NCBI GenBank assembly: GCA_021018995.1
Contig: CM037595.1
Location: 78,865,159-78,929,158, forward strand
Length of the DNA: 64,000 nucleotides
Source of the DNA: Chloranthus sessilifolius
Lineage: Eukaryota; Streptophyta; Magnoliopsida; Chloranthales; Chloranthaceae
Direction: 5' to 3'
In this document: positions 22,495-33,674 of the stretch, one piece after another
How the letters are laid out: each line of letters begins with the position of its first letter
Position numbering within the stretch: position 1 is the stretch's first letter
The notes under the pieces: generated by a model
What the model was told of the DNA's origin: nothing
Databases searched by the model: none
Seen by the model: the letters and a program-made list of their open reading frames with translations, nothing else
Made by a program: the position numbers and the translations under genes

Positions 22495-22870
22495 AACATA
22501 TTTTTATTGTTTTATGTGACATTTTTTTTGTGTTTTTATCATTTTATGTGATTTTTAGATTTTATTTTTTTTAGTTATCATTTTATGTGATTTTTGGATT
22601 TTTATCATTTTATGTGATGTTTTGATGATTTTTTTTTTTTTTTGAGTTATCATTTCATGTGATTTTATTACTTCATTACTTCTATTATTTTATGAGAATT
22701 TTTTTTTTGAGTTTTCTTTATCCTTTTTTGTTAATTTTTAGATTTTCAAGTTTTTATTTTATGTGATTTTTGGTCTTTTAAAGCTATCATTTTATGGGAT
22801 TTTTCTAGTTTTTTGGAACTATTATTTTATGTGAATTATTCTACCATTTTATGTGAGTTATTCTATTATT
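22495..22870. repeat. T-rich array of ATTTTATGTGATTTTT units
   Basis: About a dozen degenerate units of tatcattttatgtgattttt (20-40 bp spacing, with T-runs between) lie one after another. Sequence from 22871 to 23115 has no recognised gene. Confidence 0.8.
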
Positions 22871-23118
22871 ATTTGGCTTTTCTGTAGGGATTTTTTTTAT
22901 TATTTTTTTTAGACTTTTTCACATTTTTCCATGTAGGATCGGGATGCCTATTGCTCTCACCCACTTTATTGTTAGCACAGCTTCCCGGGTAAGTCGAATG
23001 AGGATAGACACACGGTTTGGGGGCGTGTGCATCTGTCGAGAGTGACAAAACAAAAAGAGAGGGGACCGGGTCATGCACCCGACCCACACCAAGCCCATGG
23101 ACCCGCTCCTAAGTGGCT

Positions 23119-23350
23119 GGAGCGACTATTAGTTGCACCAGCCCTGGATGGGTTTCATTTTTTAAGCAGCCCGAGTTCAGGCAGCAAGGGCATATTTTTT
23201 TAAAAATTTCTCCCCCTCTCTTCAAAATCGAAAACCGGCCTCCCCTAGGGTTCCTTTACATTGCTTCTACGCGTGCCTCATTGTCGGCATTCGCTTGCGC
23301 CAATTGATCGTCATCTCACGCTAGATCAAAGACCCCCTCTTCTTCACAGG
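23119..23350 (+). promoter_or_regulatory. apparent promoter and leader exon of the X antisense gene
   Basis: A degenerate copy of the X palindrome (GGAGCGACTATTAGTTGCACC, 23119-23139) is followed by an AT-rich TATA-like stretch (catatttttttaaaaatttc, near 23189-23208). A pyrimidine-rich leader follows, ending ttcttcacag directly before GGTAACC, which could be a splice donor. A T-rich stretch then runs to a good acceptor, ttatgttgccccag, just before the ATG at 24187. This fits a plant gene with a leader intron. It is inferred from signals only. Confidence 0.45.
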
Positions 23351-24185
23351 GTAACCATTTAAATCTCATTTTTCCTGATTTTTCTTATTTTTTCTTGCAA
23401 ATATGATCATGATCTTGCATTCTTTGATGAATAATGATTTATTTTTATTGTATGCTTATTTATTGATGATGTGTTGACAATTTTTTATGAATGGTGCCTT
23501 ATTTTTGTTATTTTGCAGATTTTATTGGTGCCTAATTTTTTATATATACTCTTTTTGTTTTGTTTTTTTTTTATATATATAAGAAGGAGGTTTTGTTTTG
23601 GTTTTTTTTTTTTTTGACAATTAATTAGAAAAAGAAAGATTTTTGGTTTCTTTTTTTTGAATTTTATTTAAGGAAAATGATTTTTGTCTTCACAAGGGAT
23701 TTATACACTCCCTTTTTTATTGTTTTGAAAACTAAGGCATTTATTTATTTATTATTGTGTTTTTTTTTTTTTGGGCACAAACTAAGGGGATTTTTTGAAG
23801 TTTCCATGTTGTTTTTTTTTTATATAAAAGAAAGGCTCTTCTTTTTCATTTTTTCTTATTTTTCGGAGCATAAAAGAAAGAGATTTTTGGGTTTTTATTT
23901 CGGGAGCATAAAGAAGTGATGATGGGTTTTCTTTTGTTTTAACTTGCTTTATTTTTAAACATAGAAAAAAAGGGGACATTTGCCTTATTTTCTTTCACTT
24001 TCGAAGGTAAAAAGGAGCGGGATTTTTTTGCATTTTCAATCTAAAAGGGATTTTTTTTTTTATATCTTTATTTTCTGAAAAAGGAACAAAAAGAGGGTGA
24101 GTATACTTACCTTTCTTTGGCGTGTAGCATAAAATGGTTCTTTATCACTGATCTACTCTAATGTGATTATTTTATGTTGCCCCAG
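23351..24185 (+). other. T-rich stretch, probable leader intron
   Basis: About 830 bp are dominated by T-runs with recurring gggattttt/aaaagaaagattttt words. It starts GGTAACC and ends ccccag before the ATG at 24187. High T content is typical of plant introns. No coding signal is visible. Confidence 0.5.
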
Positions 24186-24186
24186 A

Positions 24187-26702
24187 ATGTCCGGCGATGA
24201 AGAATATGTTCCCAAAGAGGGCCATGAGGAGAGGTCCGAGATAGTTTATGGTCCGCGAGGGGAGCAGTTCTTTTGGATAGAGTGGAAAGCGGGCCCTTGG
24301 CTTGAAATGCAGGGTGAGGCCGCCCGAGTCAGCCTCCTACACCAACAGTATATTCACATTTCGAATTTTGGCATAGCGGGCAAGGTAAAAGATAGGTTCA
24401 GTTCTTCCTTTCTTTGCACAGCTTTTCTTTCCTTCCAAGATCTGATGCATTTTTCTTTGGGCACAGGACCTGCCCCCTATCATATTCCGCGAGGGTTGGC
24501 TAGATTTTCATGATTTCTACCTCTATGTCCCCCCCGTGGTGAAGTTCTTGCTAGCGTAGGTGGGCTTTGGGGAGTTTCTATCCTACCCTCCTATGAGGGC
24601 CGATGCGGCATACCTGAAGGCACTGATTGAGCGGTTCTGCCCTAAGACTATGGCCTTCCATATGCCGTATGCAGAGATGACCTTGACGCATGTTGATTGG
24701 GCGATGATTACGGGTATTAGGATGGGGGGTATACCGATAGCTGGCCTCGTAGTGCCAAGCAGAGAGGACATCATCCGATTGATAGGGGCTTATCCCCCTC
24801 GTGGGCAGATACACGGCACTGAGGTTAAGATGTCCTGGTTATCTAGCCTCTTTGCGGCTGATGAGTTGGTGGATCTGGGGCAGCCAGTTAGGGTGCTTTA
24901 CATTACGCCTGAGCGGGCGATCATTCTGGCCTGCATCACTATCCTTCTCCTGCTGGGTAAGACCCTTTTTACCAATGCGAGCGGCGGTCGAGTCAGCTTA
25001 GTGTTGTTGAGCGTTATGGACAACTGGGGCGATGTCCATAGGTACGACTGGGGCGGAGCTGGATACGCATGGTTGATGTATGGCGTAGCCCGGGCCATTA
25101 TCGGGGAAGCCAAATTCGTCGTTGGCTTTTGGGTGGCATTGGAGGTAATTCCTAACCTTTTGCTTTTATTAGTTTCACTTGGATGATCTTTGTATGCTAC
25201 TAACTTTCCCTTTTGTGCACCGCTCTTCTCAGGTATGGGGGTACCACCACTTTCCTCCTGGGCGCCCGCTTCTCCACTTGGATGCATTCACCTACCCTCT
25301 TCTTAGCAACTAGAACCATGCTTGATGCCGTGATGTGGGCCTGCAGCACCTAGAGATGGGCTTGAGGTCCCAACTCCACCTGATGGTCCCCGAGTAGGTA
25401 AAGCCCTTTTCAACTCCATTTATTTTAGCTTAAAAATTCTCCCTGATTTGTTATGCTTCTTGTCTGATTGATTGGCCACCTCTTGACTTGAACGGATCCT
25501 CCATGATCCGTACCTCAACTCCGTCTTCTGAGACCAGGTAGCCGTAGGTCCATCGCGCCTTCTTAACAACCGCCGCGTTATTTTCTTTTATGGGGCATGG
25601 GCGAGGGTTTACTATCTGGGGGAGCGGGTGGTGCACCAGTATCAGGGTTATCACACCATACCCATGGACCCTCCGGCCAATGTCATGGGCCCTGTTGGCA
25701 GCATTGAGGAGTTGACAACGGCTTTTCTTAATAATGGGCTCCCTATCAATGCCCTTCTTGTGCCTGAAGATTATCACATATGGTACGAGTGCCTGCCATA
25801 TCGATTCATCTTGCCGTGCTTCATCCCTAGCACTAACTTCCTTACATTTGGCGGCCCACGCGGGCAGGTAACTCCCTTTTCTTTTTTCAGATTAGTCCCC
25901 CTTTTGTTTTAATTCGAGCTTTGTTCTTTATGAACATATTTTTATTTTGTTCACAGTTTGCTCAAGGGGATGGCTCGGATAATGAAGGGCGGCGAAGGGT
26001 ATAGCTGATACTTCAGGGGCAGGTCCCTCAGGTGTCGGCCCTTTGGGTGTGGGTCCCTCAGGCGAGGGTTCTTTTGGCGCTAGTTTGTCGAGTACCTCTT
26101 ATGCCGGTGCCCCTGGTGGTGATCCGATCGTGATTTATGAGATCTTCCGACGCCTTGATGATAGCTTTCTTTCAGGCCTGTGTGCTGATGTGGATAAGCA
26201 GGCGCACATCTCCGCTAAAGAGGCCCGGGTCCCTCCTCCTGAGGTGATTCCAGGGGTAAGCCTTTCCATGGCCATTCTTCCTTTGTCTCGGCTTCCCTTG
26301 AAAATGTATGTGTCTCGCGATTTCCCTGGTAACTGATACCCTATCCCTCTGAATGTAGGATTTTGACTCGGCCATGGAGTATGCGGCGTATCATCATAAC
26401 ATCTCGGAGCTTCGGGAGGTGGAGACTGTGAGTGTTCTGCTACTTAGTTTTTCTTAATGGTTCTACTTTCCTTGGCTCTTCCATCAATCTTGATCTCCGA
26501 TCTTGATTATGATTTGCAGCGCGCACATGCCAGAGAGTCACGATCTTTGCTTAGCAGGATTTCCCAGGCATGGCCTCGGGTGGGAGACATGCGGACTTAC
26601 CAGGGCCCCTCACGTCGACAGAAGAAGTCAAAGAGCGCCAACCCAAGATTAGGCCCTAGTTTCTGCATTTTTGAACAATTCAAACACTTTAGCACTTTTT
26701 GA
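24187..26702 (+). pseudogene. PMD-like gene carried antisense in X
   Basis: This + strand coding region lies opposite to the element's own genes, between integrase and the 3' LTR. The first coding block (MSGDEEYVPKEGHEERSEIV..., 24187-24384) ends at a GT donor. A second block (24467-25144) holds the plant mobile domain signature. A third opens after ctcttctcag at 25233 (VWGYHHFPPGRPLLHLDA), where PMD proteins usually read VW..e..p.GRP. The last block, after gatttgcag near 26519, ends with a basic tail rich in R and K (PSRRQKKSKSANPR). A 3' UTR-like stretch follows to about 26.76 kb. PMD proteins are plant proteins, some carried by transposons, several acting in silencing or heterochromatin. 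It is broken at a few points. Function is not proven. Confidence 0.6.
24467..25144 (+). pseudogene. PMD core block of the X antisense gene
   Basis: This is the largest exon-like block, bounded by an acceptor (tttctttgggcacag) and a donor (gcattggag then GTAATT). Key wording is LKALIERFCPKT followed by FHMPYAEMTLTHVDWAMITG, which matches the PMD pattern ...W.p.t.tFHlp.GEMt.TL.Dva.ltGl. Next come GGIPIAGLVVPSREDIIRLI, then hydrophobic helices (AIILACITILLLLGKTLF, VSLVLLSVMDNWGDVHRYDW, GAGYAWLMYGVARAI), as in the PMD core. Because the signature is continuous with what precedes and follows, I take this as a real decayed gene and not a chance frame. Confidence 0.65.
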
Positions 26703-27050
26703 GACAATTTTATTGGGATTTTTGCAAAGTTTGTAATAGATATTTATGGCATGGGATGCTTTTCTATTTAGACGTGTCCAGTGCTCTTCTTTGATTACTA
26801 TGCCATCTCTCTCTTGCATATACCCAACTGCTTGCAGGAAGATCTTGATGACTGCTCATGAAAGTGGCCCTTGATGTCGCATGCCTTGGTGCGGGCTTTT
26901 CCTGCACACGAATCAAATTCATTTCAACTGTTAGACGCCTTTTTAACTCTTAGGTGCAACTATTTTTATAAAGCAGGTGAAACAAGTCAGCAGTGTAAAG
27001 AATGGCTCACAAAATTCTAAAGTCGTAAAAGTGGCCTGGGGTTTTTAGTC

Positions 27051-27153
27051 AAGCAACTATTAGTTGCGCCAAAGCTTACTCGGATTAAATTGCACTGGCG
27101 CAACCAATAGTTGTGCCAGTTTTGGTCTGGGGGCTATGAGGCCTTATATACCC
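27051..27153 (+). promoter_or_regulatory. promoter region of the second X antisense gene
   Basis: Two copies of the X palindrome (AGCAACTATTAGTTGCGCC at 27052-27070 and GGCGCAACCAATAGTTGTGCC at 27097-27117) stand just upstream of a TATA box, CTTATATACCC (27143-27153). An ATG follows at 27290. The arrangement of palindromes close to a TATA box parallels the X LTR. Confidence 0.55.
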
Positions 27154-27289
27154 GAGCTAGTCCAAATTCCCTCTCTTTTCTATTTGACTTGGTCTTTTTG
27201 ACTAATTCCTTTTCTCTTTGCTTTCCCAAGGGCGAGTCCATCAACATACATTGATTTCTATATCCTTGAAAGATTGTTGTACATCTATG

Positions 27290-28804
27290 GACCCGCTTTC
27301 CACCTCCCCCCTTACATGGAGGGCCTGGGACCAATTTACTCATTTCTTTAGGTTTGGGACCCAATTTTCTTAAAGGTTGGCTTGGGAGCCTGAATGAGAG
27401 CGAACTTGCTAAGCTTGAGCAGCTTGGCCTATCGCACCTTCCCTTCTTTGTTGAGGTTCTCCTGCGGTGGGGCCTACTTCATGTGGCTGCCTCATTTTGG
27501 GATGTAAATGCCCACATGTTCCGTTTTGGGAAGCGGGAGCTAACTCCAACCCTTGAGGAGCTATCTAATTTATCTTGTCTGAAGCTTCATAGAGGTCTCG
27601 CGAGAGTCACGTCGAAGTCGGGCTACTCTAAATCTGTTCATCTTACCCTCGGTTTGAAGAAATTTGAGTATGAGAAAGGTCTCGTTGGGAGCCCACAAGG
27701 TGTTCAATCAACTTTCTCAAAGAACTTTTCGGTGACGAAAGTCTTCAAAAATTGCCAGTTGGGAACATCCTCAACGTGAAAGCCTTTGCTCTCAGTCTCA
27801 TTTCAGAAGTCCTTTTCTTTACTAGGGGAGAGAGCTTCTCTTTGGCTCTCTGAAGTTTTGATCGAATTGAAAGGGGCCGATCGGTGATGCATTTGGTTCT
27901 CGCCGAACTGTACCGGTGCCTTGACATATTTGCTCTAGGTAAGGTAGAGAGCCTCCGGGGATGTCCTTTGTTGTTTTAGGTCTGGCTAAGCGAGCATCTT
28001 GCTATCTTGGGGCCTATGCCACGCTTTTATATTGCCTGAGGTGAGGCGGCTCGATGCTTTTCAGGTAGGTGTCACTTGCTTGCATAGGGCGATTCGTCAG
28101 CTTTGAAGCTTTGATTGACCGACGCCGAGCTGATATGGAGGCTCCCTTGGTTGCACCGGTCCTTCCCAATAGTTCGTTCTAGAGACCATGAGGGTATCAC
28201 CCTCTCAGGATTGACTGGTAGCACGTTCTACTTCCCCTTCTGGGTGTTGCGTTAGTTCGGCTACTCTCAACAGGTGCCTTGCGAAGCAAAACCCCCTTTA
28301 TGAGACTTGATCTTTTCTAGGGGGTCCTCTAGGGACATAGATCGGATTGCTGCTCTTTGGGAGACGCATCAGTCGACGCTGACATGTGATATGGAACAAG
28401 GAGATTCGGTTCAGTCTTCCCCTGAGTATGAGGCTTGGCTATTGGCTGAGTAGCCTACTGCTGATCACCTGAATCAGACGGAGATCATTAATACGGGAGG
28501 CCCTTGGCCAAAGAAAGAGACTGCGCTACGAGCTTGTATTGAGCTCTTGGTGGATGAGAAGAGGGTCCTGCAAGAGCTTTTATCACAAGAAAAAGTTAGG
28601 GCAGAAGTAGCTGAGACCAGGGCTGGCATAGCTGAGAGTGAAGTCCTTCGTCTGGAAGGGTCCTTGAATGCTACTTACGGGGCTACCGATGCTTCTCGGA
28701 AGAGGTACAAGAGCTTGTATGGTCGTTGGTTGACTGAGTGAAATGACTGAGAGGATGGTTTTCGAGCTGAAATTAGTGCCTTGAAGCGCGAGCTGGGCCG
28801 TTGA
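27290..28804 (+). pseudogene. second PMD/DUF7745-like gene antisense in X
   Basis: A + strand coding region downstream of the TATA box at 27143. The best-conserved piece (27354-27780) reads LAKLEQLGLSHLPFFVEVLL, RWGLLHVAASFWDVNAH and MFRFGKRELTPTLEELSNLS. The last of these is close to the F.fG..El.PTlEEf..Ll signature of DUF7745 proteins, relatives of the plant mobile domain often found next to retroelements. A later part (28520-28741) is a Glu/Arg/Ala-rich probable coiled coil (LLSQEKVRAEVAETRAGIAE). It is broken at several points. The family call rests on one motif plus layout. Confidence 0.5.
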
Positions 28805-30174
28805 GTCCTTCCTGCACATACATCTTTTTTGCATAGATCAGATACACAGAAGAGGGGCGTAAAAAACCCCTTTACAAATACACACATCTTTTTGGTATAC
28901 ATATTCTCTTTATGTTTTTATTTTTTTTTTGTAAAAAAGAAGGAAAGAAAGCAAGCTAGACATCATACCGGCTATTTTTTGGGATGTGGTGTAAGCGGTG
29001 CATTTGTAAAAAAAGAAGAGCTATTATATATTTACACATACATTTTGTTGTTCTTTTTGTTTTTCTTCTCTCTTCTTTTTTTACTTTGATTAATGGGTTG
29101 CTTTAACAAAGAGGGCTTTCCACCTTGTTCTTTATTCTCTTTTTGTTTGGTTTGGTGCCTCAATTGCAGAGTGAGGTCTCGGGTCCCCTTTTGAGCATGG
29201 TCAAATCCCCTTTTTAAATGGTCGGGTCTGAGGGAGTTTCAGTAGCTTTACCAAGACTGGAACGTCAATTCCTTTGGACTGAGTCAAGCCTTTCTCCTTA
29301 CCTTGGGTCATACGTTTTAACAAAGCAGTTTCACAAAGACAATTCTAGTAGGGCCCGATTCGAGCTAGCATGAGCGGCCCAGAAAAAAAGGATCAGGGGG
29401 AGTAACCGAGAGGGCTCTTCCAACATCAGTTTTATCATTCATTCCAACAATAATTTTTTCTTTAAAAACTCTTTTACTCACAACGCCCAAGGTGGGCTTG
29501 TCGTGCCCATTTTTTGCCCTCTTTTTACTCGTGGCGCCCTTTCGGGTTTTCACCACGTCCATGGGTTTAGCTCTCTTATCCTAAGCGCCCTTTCAGGTCG
29601 GTGTGGAGGGATGGGGAGATATAAGCATCGATTCGTCATAGTCAGCCAGATGGGGTTCTGGTGTCGTCCCACAGCTTGGCTTGTGTTGACTTAATAGATA
29701 TTATGACTGCTTGTGAACCTAAAAAGAGGGCTTTCTTTAGGGTGTAGCTTGGCCATGGGTTGGGTTAGGATTTGAAGGTATGCTGGGCTAAAAAGTGTTT
29801 CCTTGATACAACTTCAATTTTTTACCACATACTTTCTTCCTTGGGGGATTTTACTGTACACGCTCCATGATTCTCCTATATTTTTCTTTTTCTTTTTCTT
29901 TTCAGGCAATCTCTTTTTGGGGTTTTGCTTTTCTGATTTTTTTGGATTTTGATGGTAACTTTATTTCCCCCCTTTTTTGTATATGTACACACACTTTTTT
30001 TTTTCAAGGAAGTGGTTCATTGAAAGAAAGGCCTAGGCTCAAAATGGGGTAGCAAAGGATATCATCTTTTTTAGGAATGCTTTTTGGCTACTGTGCTTAG
30101 AATGATGGCCTCTTTTGGGTGGTTCTTAAGCAGTTACGTATCTGTTTCACCAATACTTACCTTATCGTGATAGA
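28805..30174. other. spacer between the convergent X antisense genes and X pol
   Basis: T-rich low-complexity DNA with recurring ggcgccctttcgggttttcacc-like words (29.53-29.61 kb) and poly-T tracts. I see no gene. It is the zone where + strand antisense transcription and - strand pol transcription would converge. Confidence 0.55.
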
Positions 30175-31254
30175 CTAAGTGTAGAACCGTCGATCGTATC
30201 CAACGTTAATGGGCTCAAGAAGATGATCTCCGTCCATGATGGCGAGGCGGATGGCGTATCCCGGTAGCACCTCCCAAACTACGTAAGGTCCTTCCCAATT
30301 CGACTTGAACTTTATTCTCGGATCAGTGTGGAGGGATGGGAAGATATTCTTCAACACAGTGTCTCCTATCCTTAGATCTCAACCGTAGACACGTTTATTA
30401 TAAGCGCATGTGATTCGCCCCTGGTAAACTTGAGTGTAACACAAGACTAGGAGTCTTTTCTCATCCAGTAGATTCAATTGTTCAAAGTGGGATCTTTCTC
30501 TCTTTGCTTTGGGTAAGCCTGATTCCATGAGGATTCGGAGTGAGGGTACTTCAATCTCTACCAGTAGGATGACCTCGGATCCATACATAAGGGAGAATGG
30601 TGTTGCCCCTATAGCGGTACGGATCGACATTCTGTAGGCCCACAAAGCAAATGATAGCATTTTGCTCCAATCTCGGTAAGTGACGACCATCTTCTCTAGG
30701 ATGCGGACGATCGCCTTATTCACAGCTTCCACGGCTCCATTAGTTTGAGGCCGATAAGGTGATTAGTGATGGTGCTTGATTTTGTATTGCTCGCAGAAGG
30801 CTCGGATGCGCTTATTCGTAAAGTTGGTGCCATTGTCTGTGATAATATTTTTCGGTACTCCAAATCGGCACACAATATTACTCTTGAGAAATTTCTAAAT
30901 GTGACTGGCCGTGATGTTGGCATATGATGCTGCTTCTACCCACTTAATGAAGTATTCAATGGCGACGAGGATGAATCGATGTTCGTTTAATGCTTTCTGA
31001 TTAATCATTCCGACGACATCAAGGCCCCAGGTAGCAAATGGTGAAGGAGTGGTCATGGAGTGAAGATCGATGGCAGGAGTGTGTATCAGACTGGAGTGTT
31101 CCTGACACCTATAACATTTCTGAACATGTTTGTAGCAATCTAATTCCATAGTGGTCAAAAAGCATCCATGTCGTATAATTTTCTTCGCAAGCATGTGACC
31201 GCTGATGTGGGTTTCGCATACTCTCTCATGGATCTCTTTCATGATATTGATCAC
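30175..31254 (-). pseudogene. X integrase (zinc region, core, C-terminus)
   Basis: On the - strand the zinc region reads HERVCETHISGHMLAKKIIRHG and CYKHVQKCYRCQEHSSL (HHCC). The core follows with FATWGLDVVGMINQKALNEH and ILVAIEYFIKWVEAASYANI (the Asp of the usual VAIDYFTKW site is Glu here), then AVNKAIVRILEKMV and LSFALWAYRMSIRTAIGATP. The C-terminus reads FKSNWEGPYVVWEVLPGYAI and ends RRFYT, in the usual place for Tat integrases. There are several breaks. Confidence 0.85.
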
Positions 31255-31491
31255 TTCACTTTCTGTAAGGCACCTGAGTAAGATGTTATTGTAGGATCGC
31301 TTGTAAAAGCACTCCCCACAAATGACGTAGCCTGCCGCTAGACGTTGAATGGTTCGTCAGTCCATCTTGGACGTACCCTCAGGGAAAGTTAGTGTTTCGA
31401 GGAAATTCTTGATATCTAAGAACCAAGGTGGCTCATCATCAGGCTTTGTAGGTTCTTCAATCTGGAGGCTGAAGGTCGGCTCATTCCTTTG

Positions 31492-32040
31492 CTAGATTAT
31501 GATCGGCTTCATCTCAGCACCATACGGGATTTCTATTATTGACGCCAAAGTGGGTAGTGCGTCGGCAGAGCGATTCCTTATCTGAGGGACATATGAGAAT
31601 GTCGCGTCTTGAAAGCAAGCTATCAAATCCTCGAGGTGTTCATGGTAAGGGATCAGTTTCTCAACTTTCATCTTCCAGTCATCGTTCATCTAACATATGA
31701 TTAACTGTGAATCGCCAAACACTCAAAGGTGAGTTATATTCAGATCGAGCGTCGCCTGCAGACCAGCAGCACAAGCTTCGTATTCATCCATGTTATTAGT
31801 GCAAGGAAAGTTGAGCTTGATAAAGACGAGAACATGGGATCCTTTCAGCGAAATCAGAATGGCTCCAACTCCTTGACCGTCTGCATTCGCTACCCCGTCA
31901 AAGTGCATTACTCATGATTCTTCTGCTTTTTCTGTATCGTCTTCCATTATGAACAGGATGCCCTCATCGGGGAACTCAGTTATCAAAGGTTCGTGATCTG
32001 GAAAAGGATTGTTGGCAAGATAATTAGGGAGTGCTTGCCC
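31492..32040 (-). pseudogene. X extra archaeal-type RNase H (aRH)
   Basis: The motif MHFDGVANADGQGVGAILIS, followed by FPCTNNMDEYEACAAGLQAT, is the second, archaeal-type RNase H that Tat/Ogre elements acquired between RNase H and integrase. Its D and E positions match the catalytic residues of that family. The linker LLSEFDIMYVTQKSIKGQAL precedes it. Its presence is the main reason for assigning X to the Tat lineage. Confidence 0.85.
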
Positions 32041-32402
32041 CTTGATCGATTTCTGAGTTACGTACATGATGTCAAACTCAGACAATAAAAGTTGCATCGT
32101 ACAGTTCTCCCAGGGAGAGCCAACTTCTCAAACAGGTATTTCAATGGGTCCATTCGGGCCGAAAGTAGAACGGCTTGAGATAGCAAGTAATGGCGGAGCC
32201 TCTGAGTAGCCCATACAAGAGCCTGGCATACTTTCTCCAGATGAGAATAGCGCATTTCATAATCATTAAACTTCTTGCTCAGATAGTAGATGGTCTGCTC
32301 TCTTTTCCCTTTTTCGTCATGCTGCCCTAAGACGCATCCCATTGAAACTTCTGTCGTTGAGAGATACATCAAGAGTGGTCTCCCCGGCTCGCGTGGTACC
32401 AA
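32040..32402 (-). pseudogene. X RNase H
   Basis: The reading PGRPLLMYLSTTEVSMGCVL, then EQTIYYLSKKFNDYEMRYSH and CQALVWATQRLRHYLLS, is the RT-linked RNase H of Tat elements. In these it is partly degenerate at the usual active site because the extra aRH is present. Confidence 0.8.
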
Positions 32403-32559
32403 AATAGGTGGGTTAAGAAGGTAGCTTTTGATTTTATCGAATGCTGCCTAACAGTCATAGTTCCATTCAACGGGCAAATTGTTCCTTAATAGCTTGAAGA
32501 TCGGCGTGCAGATGGGCATTAGTTGTGCAATGAACCGACTGATATATTATATTCTACCC

Positions 32560-33184
32560 AAGAATCCTCTATCCCTCTCCTGTTGATGATGAATCCCAAC
32601 AGTTTCCCTGACATCGCACCAAATGCGCACTTCTATGGATTCAGACATAACTTGTACTTTCTCAACCTCTCAAATAGCTTCTGAAGGTTTACCAGATGAT
32701 CTCCTCGCTCCGGTGACTTGGCTATCATATCATCGATGTACACTTCAATTTCTCGGTGCATCATGTCGTGAAACAGCGCAATCATAGCTCTCTGGTACGT
32801 TGCTCTGGCATTCTTCAAACCAAATAGCATGACTCTGTAGCAAAAGGTTCCCCAAGGAGTGATGAACATAGTCTTCTTTCGATGTGCCTCTGCCATCTTA
32901 ATCTGATTATATCCTGAGAATCCGTCCATAAAAAAAAGCATCCCGTGCTTAGCAGTGTTATCGACCAAGATGTCGATGTGCGGTAATGGGAAATCATCTT
33001 TCGGGCTTGCCTTGTTTAAGTTTTTAAAATCAATGCACATGCAGACCTTTCCATCTTTCTTTGGTACATGCACAATATTGGCTAGCCACTGCGGGTATTT
33101 GGATACCATGAGAAACCCTGCGTCATACTGCTTGATGAGCTCATCTTTGACTTTCAACATCCACTCAAGTCGGAGATGTCTCAA
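32560..33184 (-). pseudogene. X reverse transcriptase
   Basis: On the - strand, motifs in order are FLMVSKYPQWLANIVHVPKK, KVCMCIDFKNLNKASPKDDF, LPHIDILVDNTAKHGMLFFM, DGFSGYNQIKMAEAHRKKTM, WGTFCYRVMLFGLKNARATY, then EVYIDDMIAKS carrying the YxDD catalytic box. The wording is typical of Tat. A linker with DUF-less acidic sequence (33185-33624) comes before it, and the Y insertion point lies just upstream. Confidence 0.85.
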
Positions 33185-33669
33185 CTTCTACATAACCGGC
33201 CTCATATCAGGGTAGAGAGGCAACTCATGCTCGACCAAATTAGTGTCCAGACCAGGCATGTCCTCGTACGACCAGGCAAAAATGTCTTGGTATGACCGAA
33301 AGGAAGTCAATCATGCTTTTTCTTTCTTCGGAAGATAGCGACGTTCCGATTTTGGTAATGCAGGAAATCTCCTCAGTTCTCAGGTTAACGTCCTCTATTT
33401 CCTTGACAATGGGGGTAGGGCCATGCTCAAATTTAGCAAATAGGTCAAGGAGCTCATTGGGGAGCTCCTCCAAAGGGATATCCTCGTCCAGACTCGTAAC
33501 TCCTACCTCTTCTTATATTTCTACAGGAAAGGGGTCGATTTTATGTGGGACGGGTGTTTCAATTAAGACATCTTTTTATGAGATTTTATCTAAAATTTTA
33601 AATGACAATATTTTTAGACTTTAGACTTTTTCAATGTTTTTAGAATTTTTATTTTCTTCGAAGACGGAC

Positions 33670-33674
33670 CCTTG
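33670..33674. repeat. left target-site duplication of Y
   Basis: CCTTG directly before the LTR start TGTTGGTGCG. The identical CCTTG stands at 55598-55602 directly after the other LTR end (GTGTCTACA). Confidence 0.9.

Noticed and set aside
22495-22870. CRISPR-like or satellite array
   Set aside because: Units are degenerate, AT-only and variably spaced, with no constant repeat plus unique spacers. It is a low-complexity array within a retroelement.
23677-23979. Phe-rich hydrophobic reading frames suggesting small membrane proteins
   Set aside because: They come from T-runs of the probable leader intron; composition alone explains the Phe and Leu content.
24187-28804. Treating the PMD-like regions as ordinary host genes
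   Set aside because: They lie inside X, whose ends, duplication and gag-pol order enclose them, and Y has the same layout. They are better described as element passengers, though of host-like origin.
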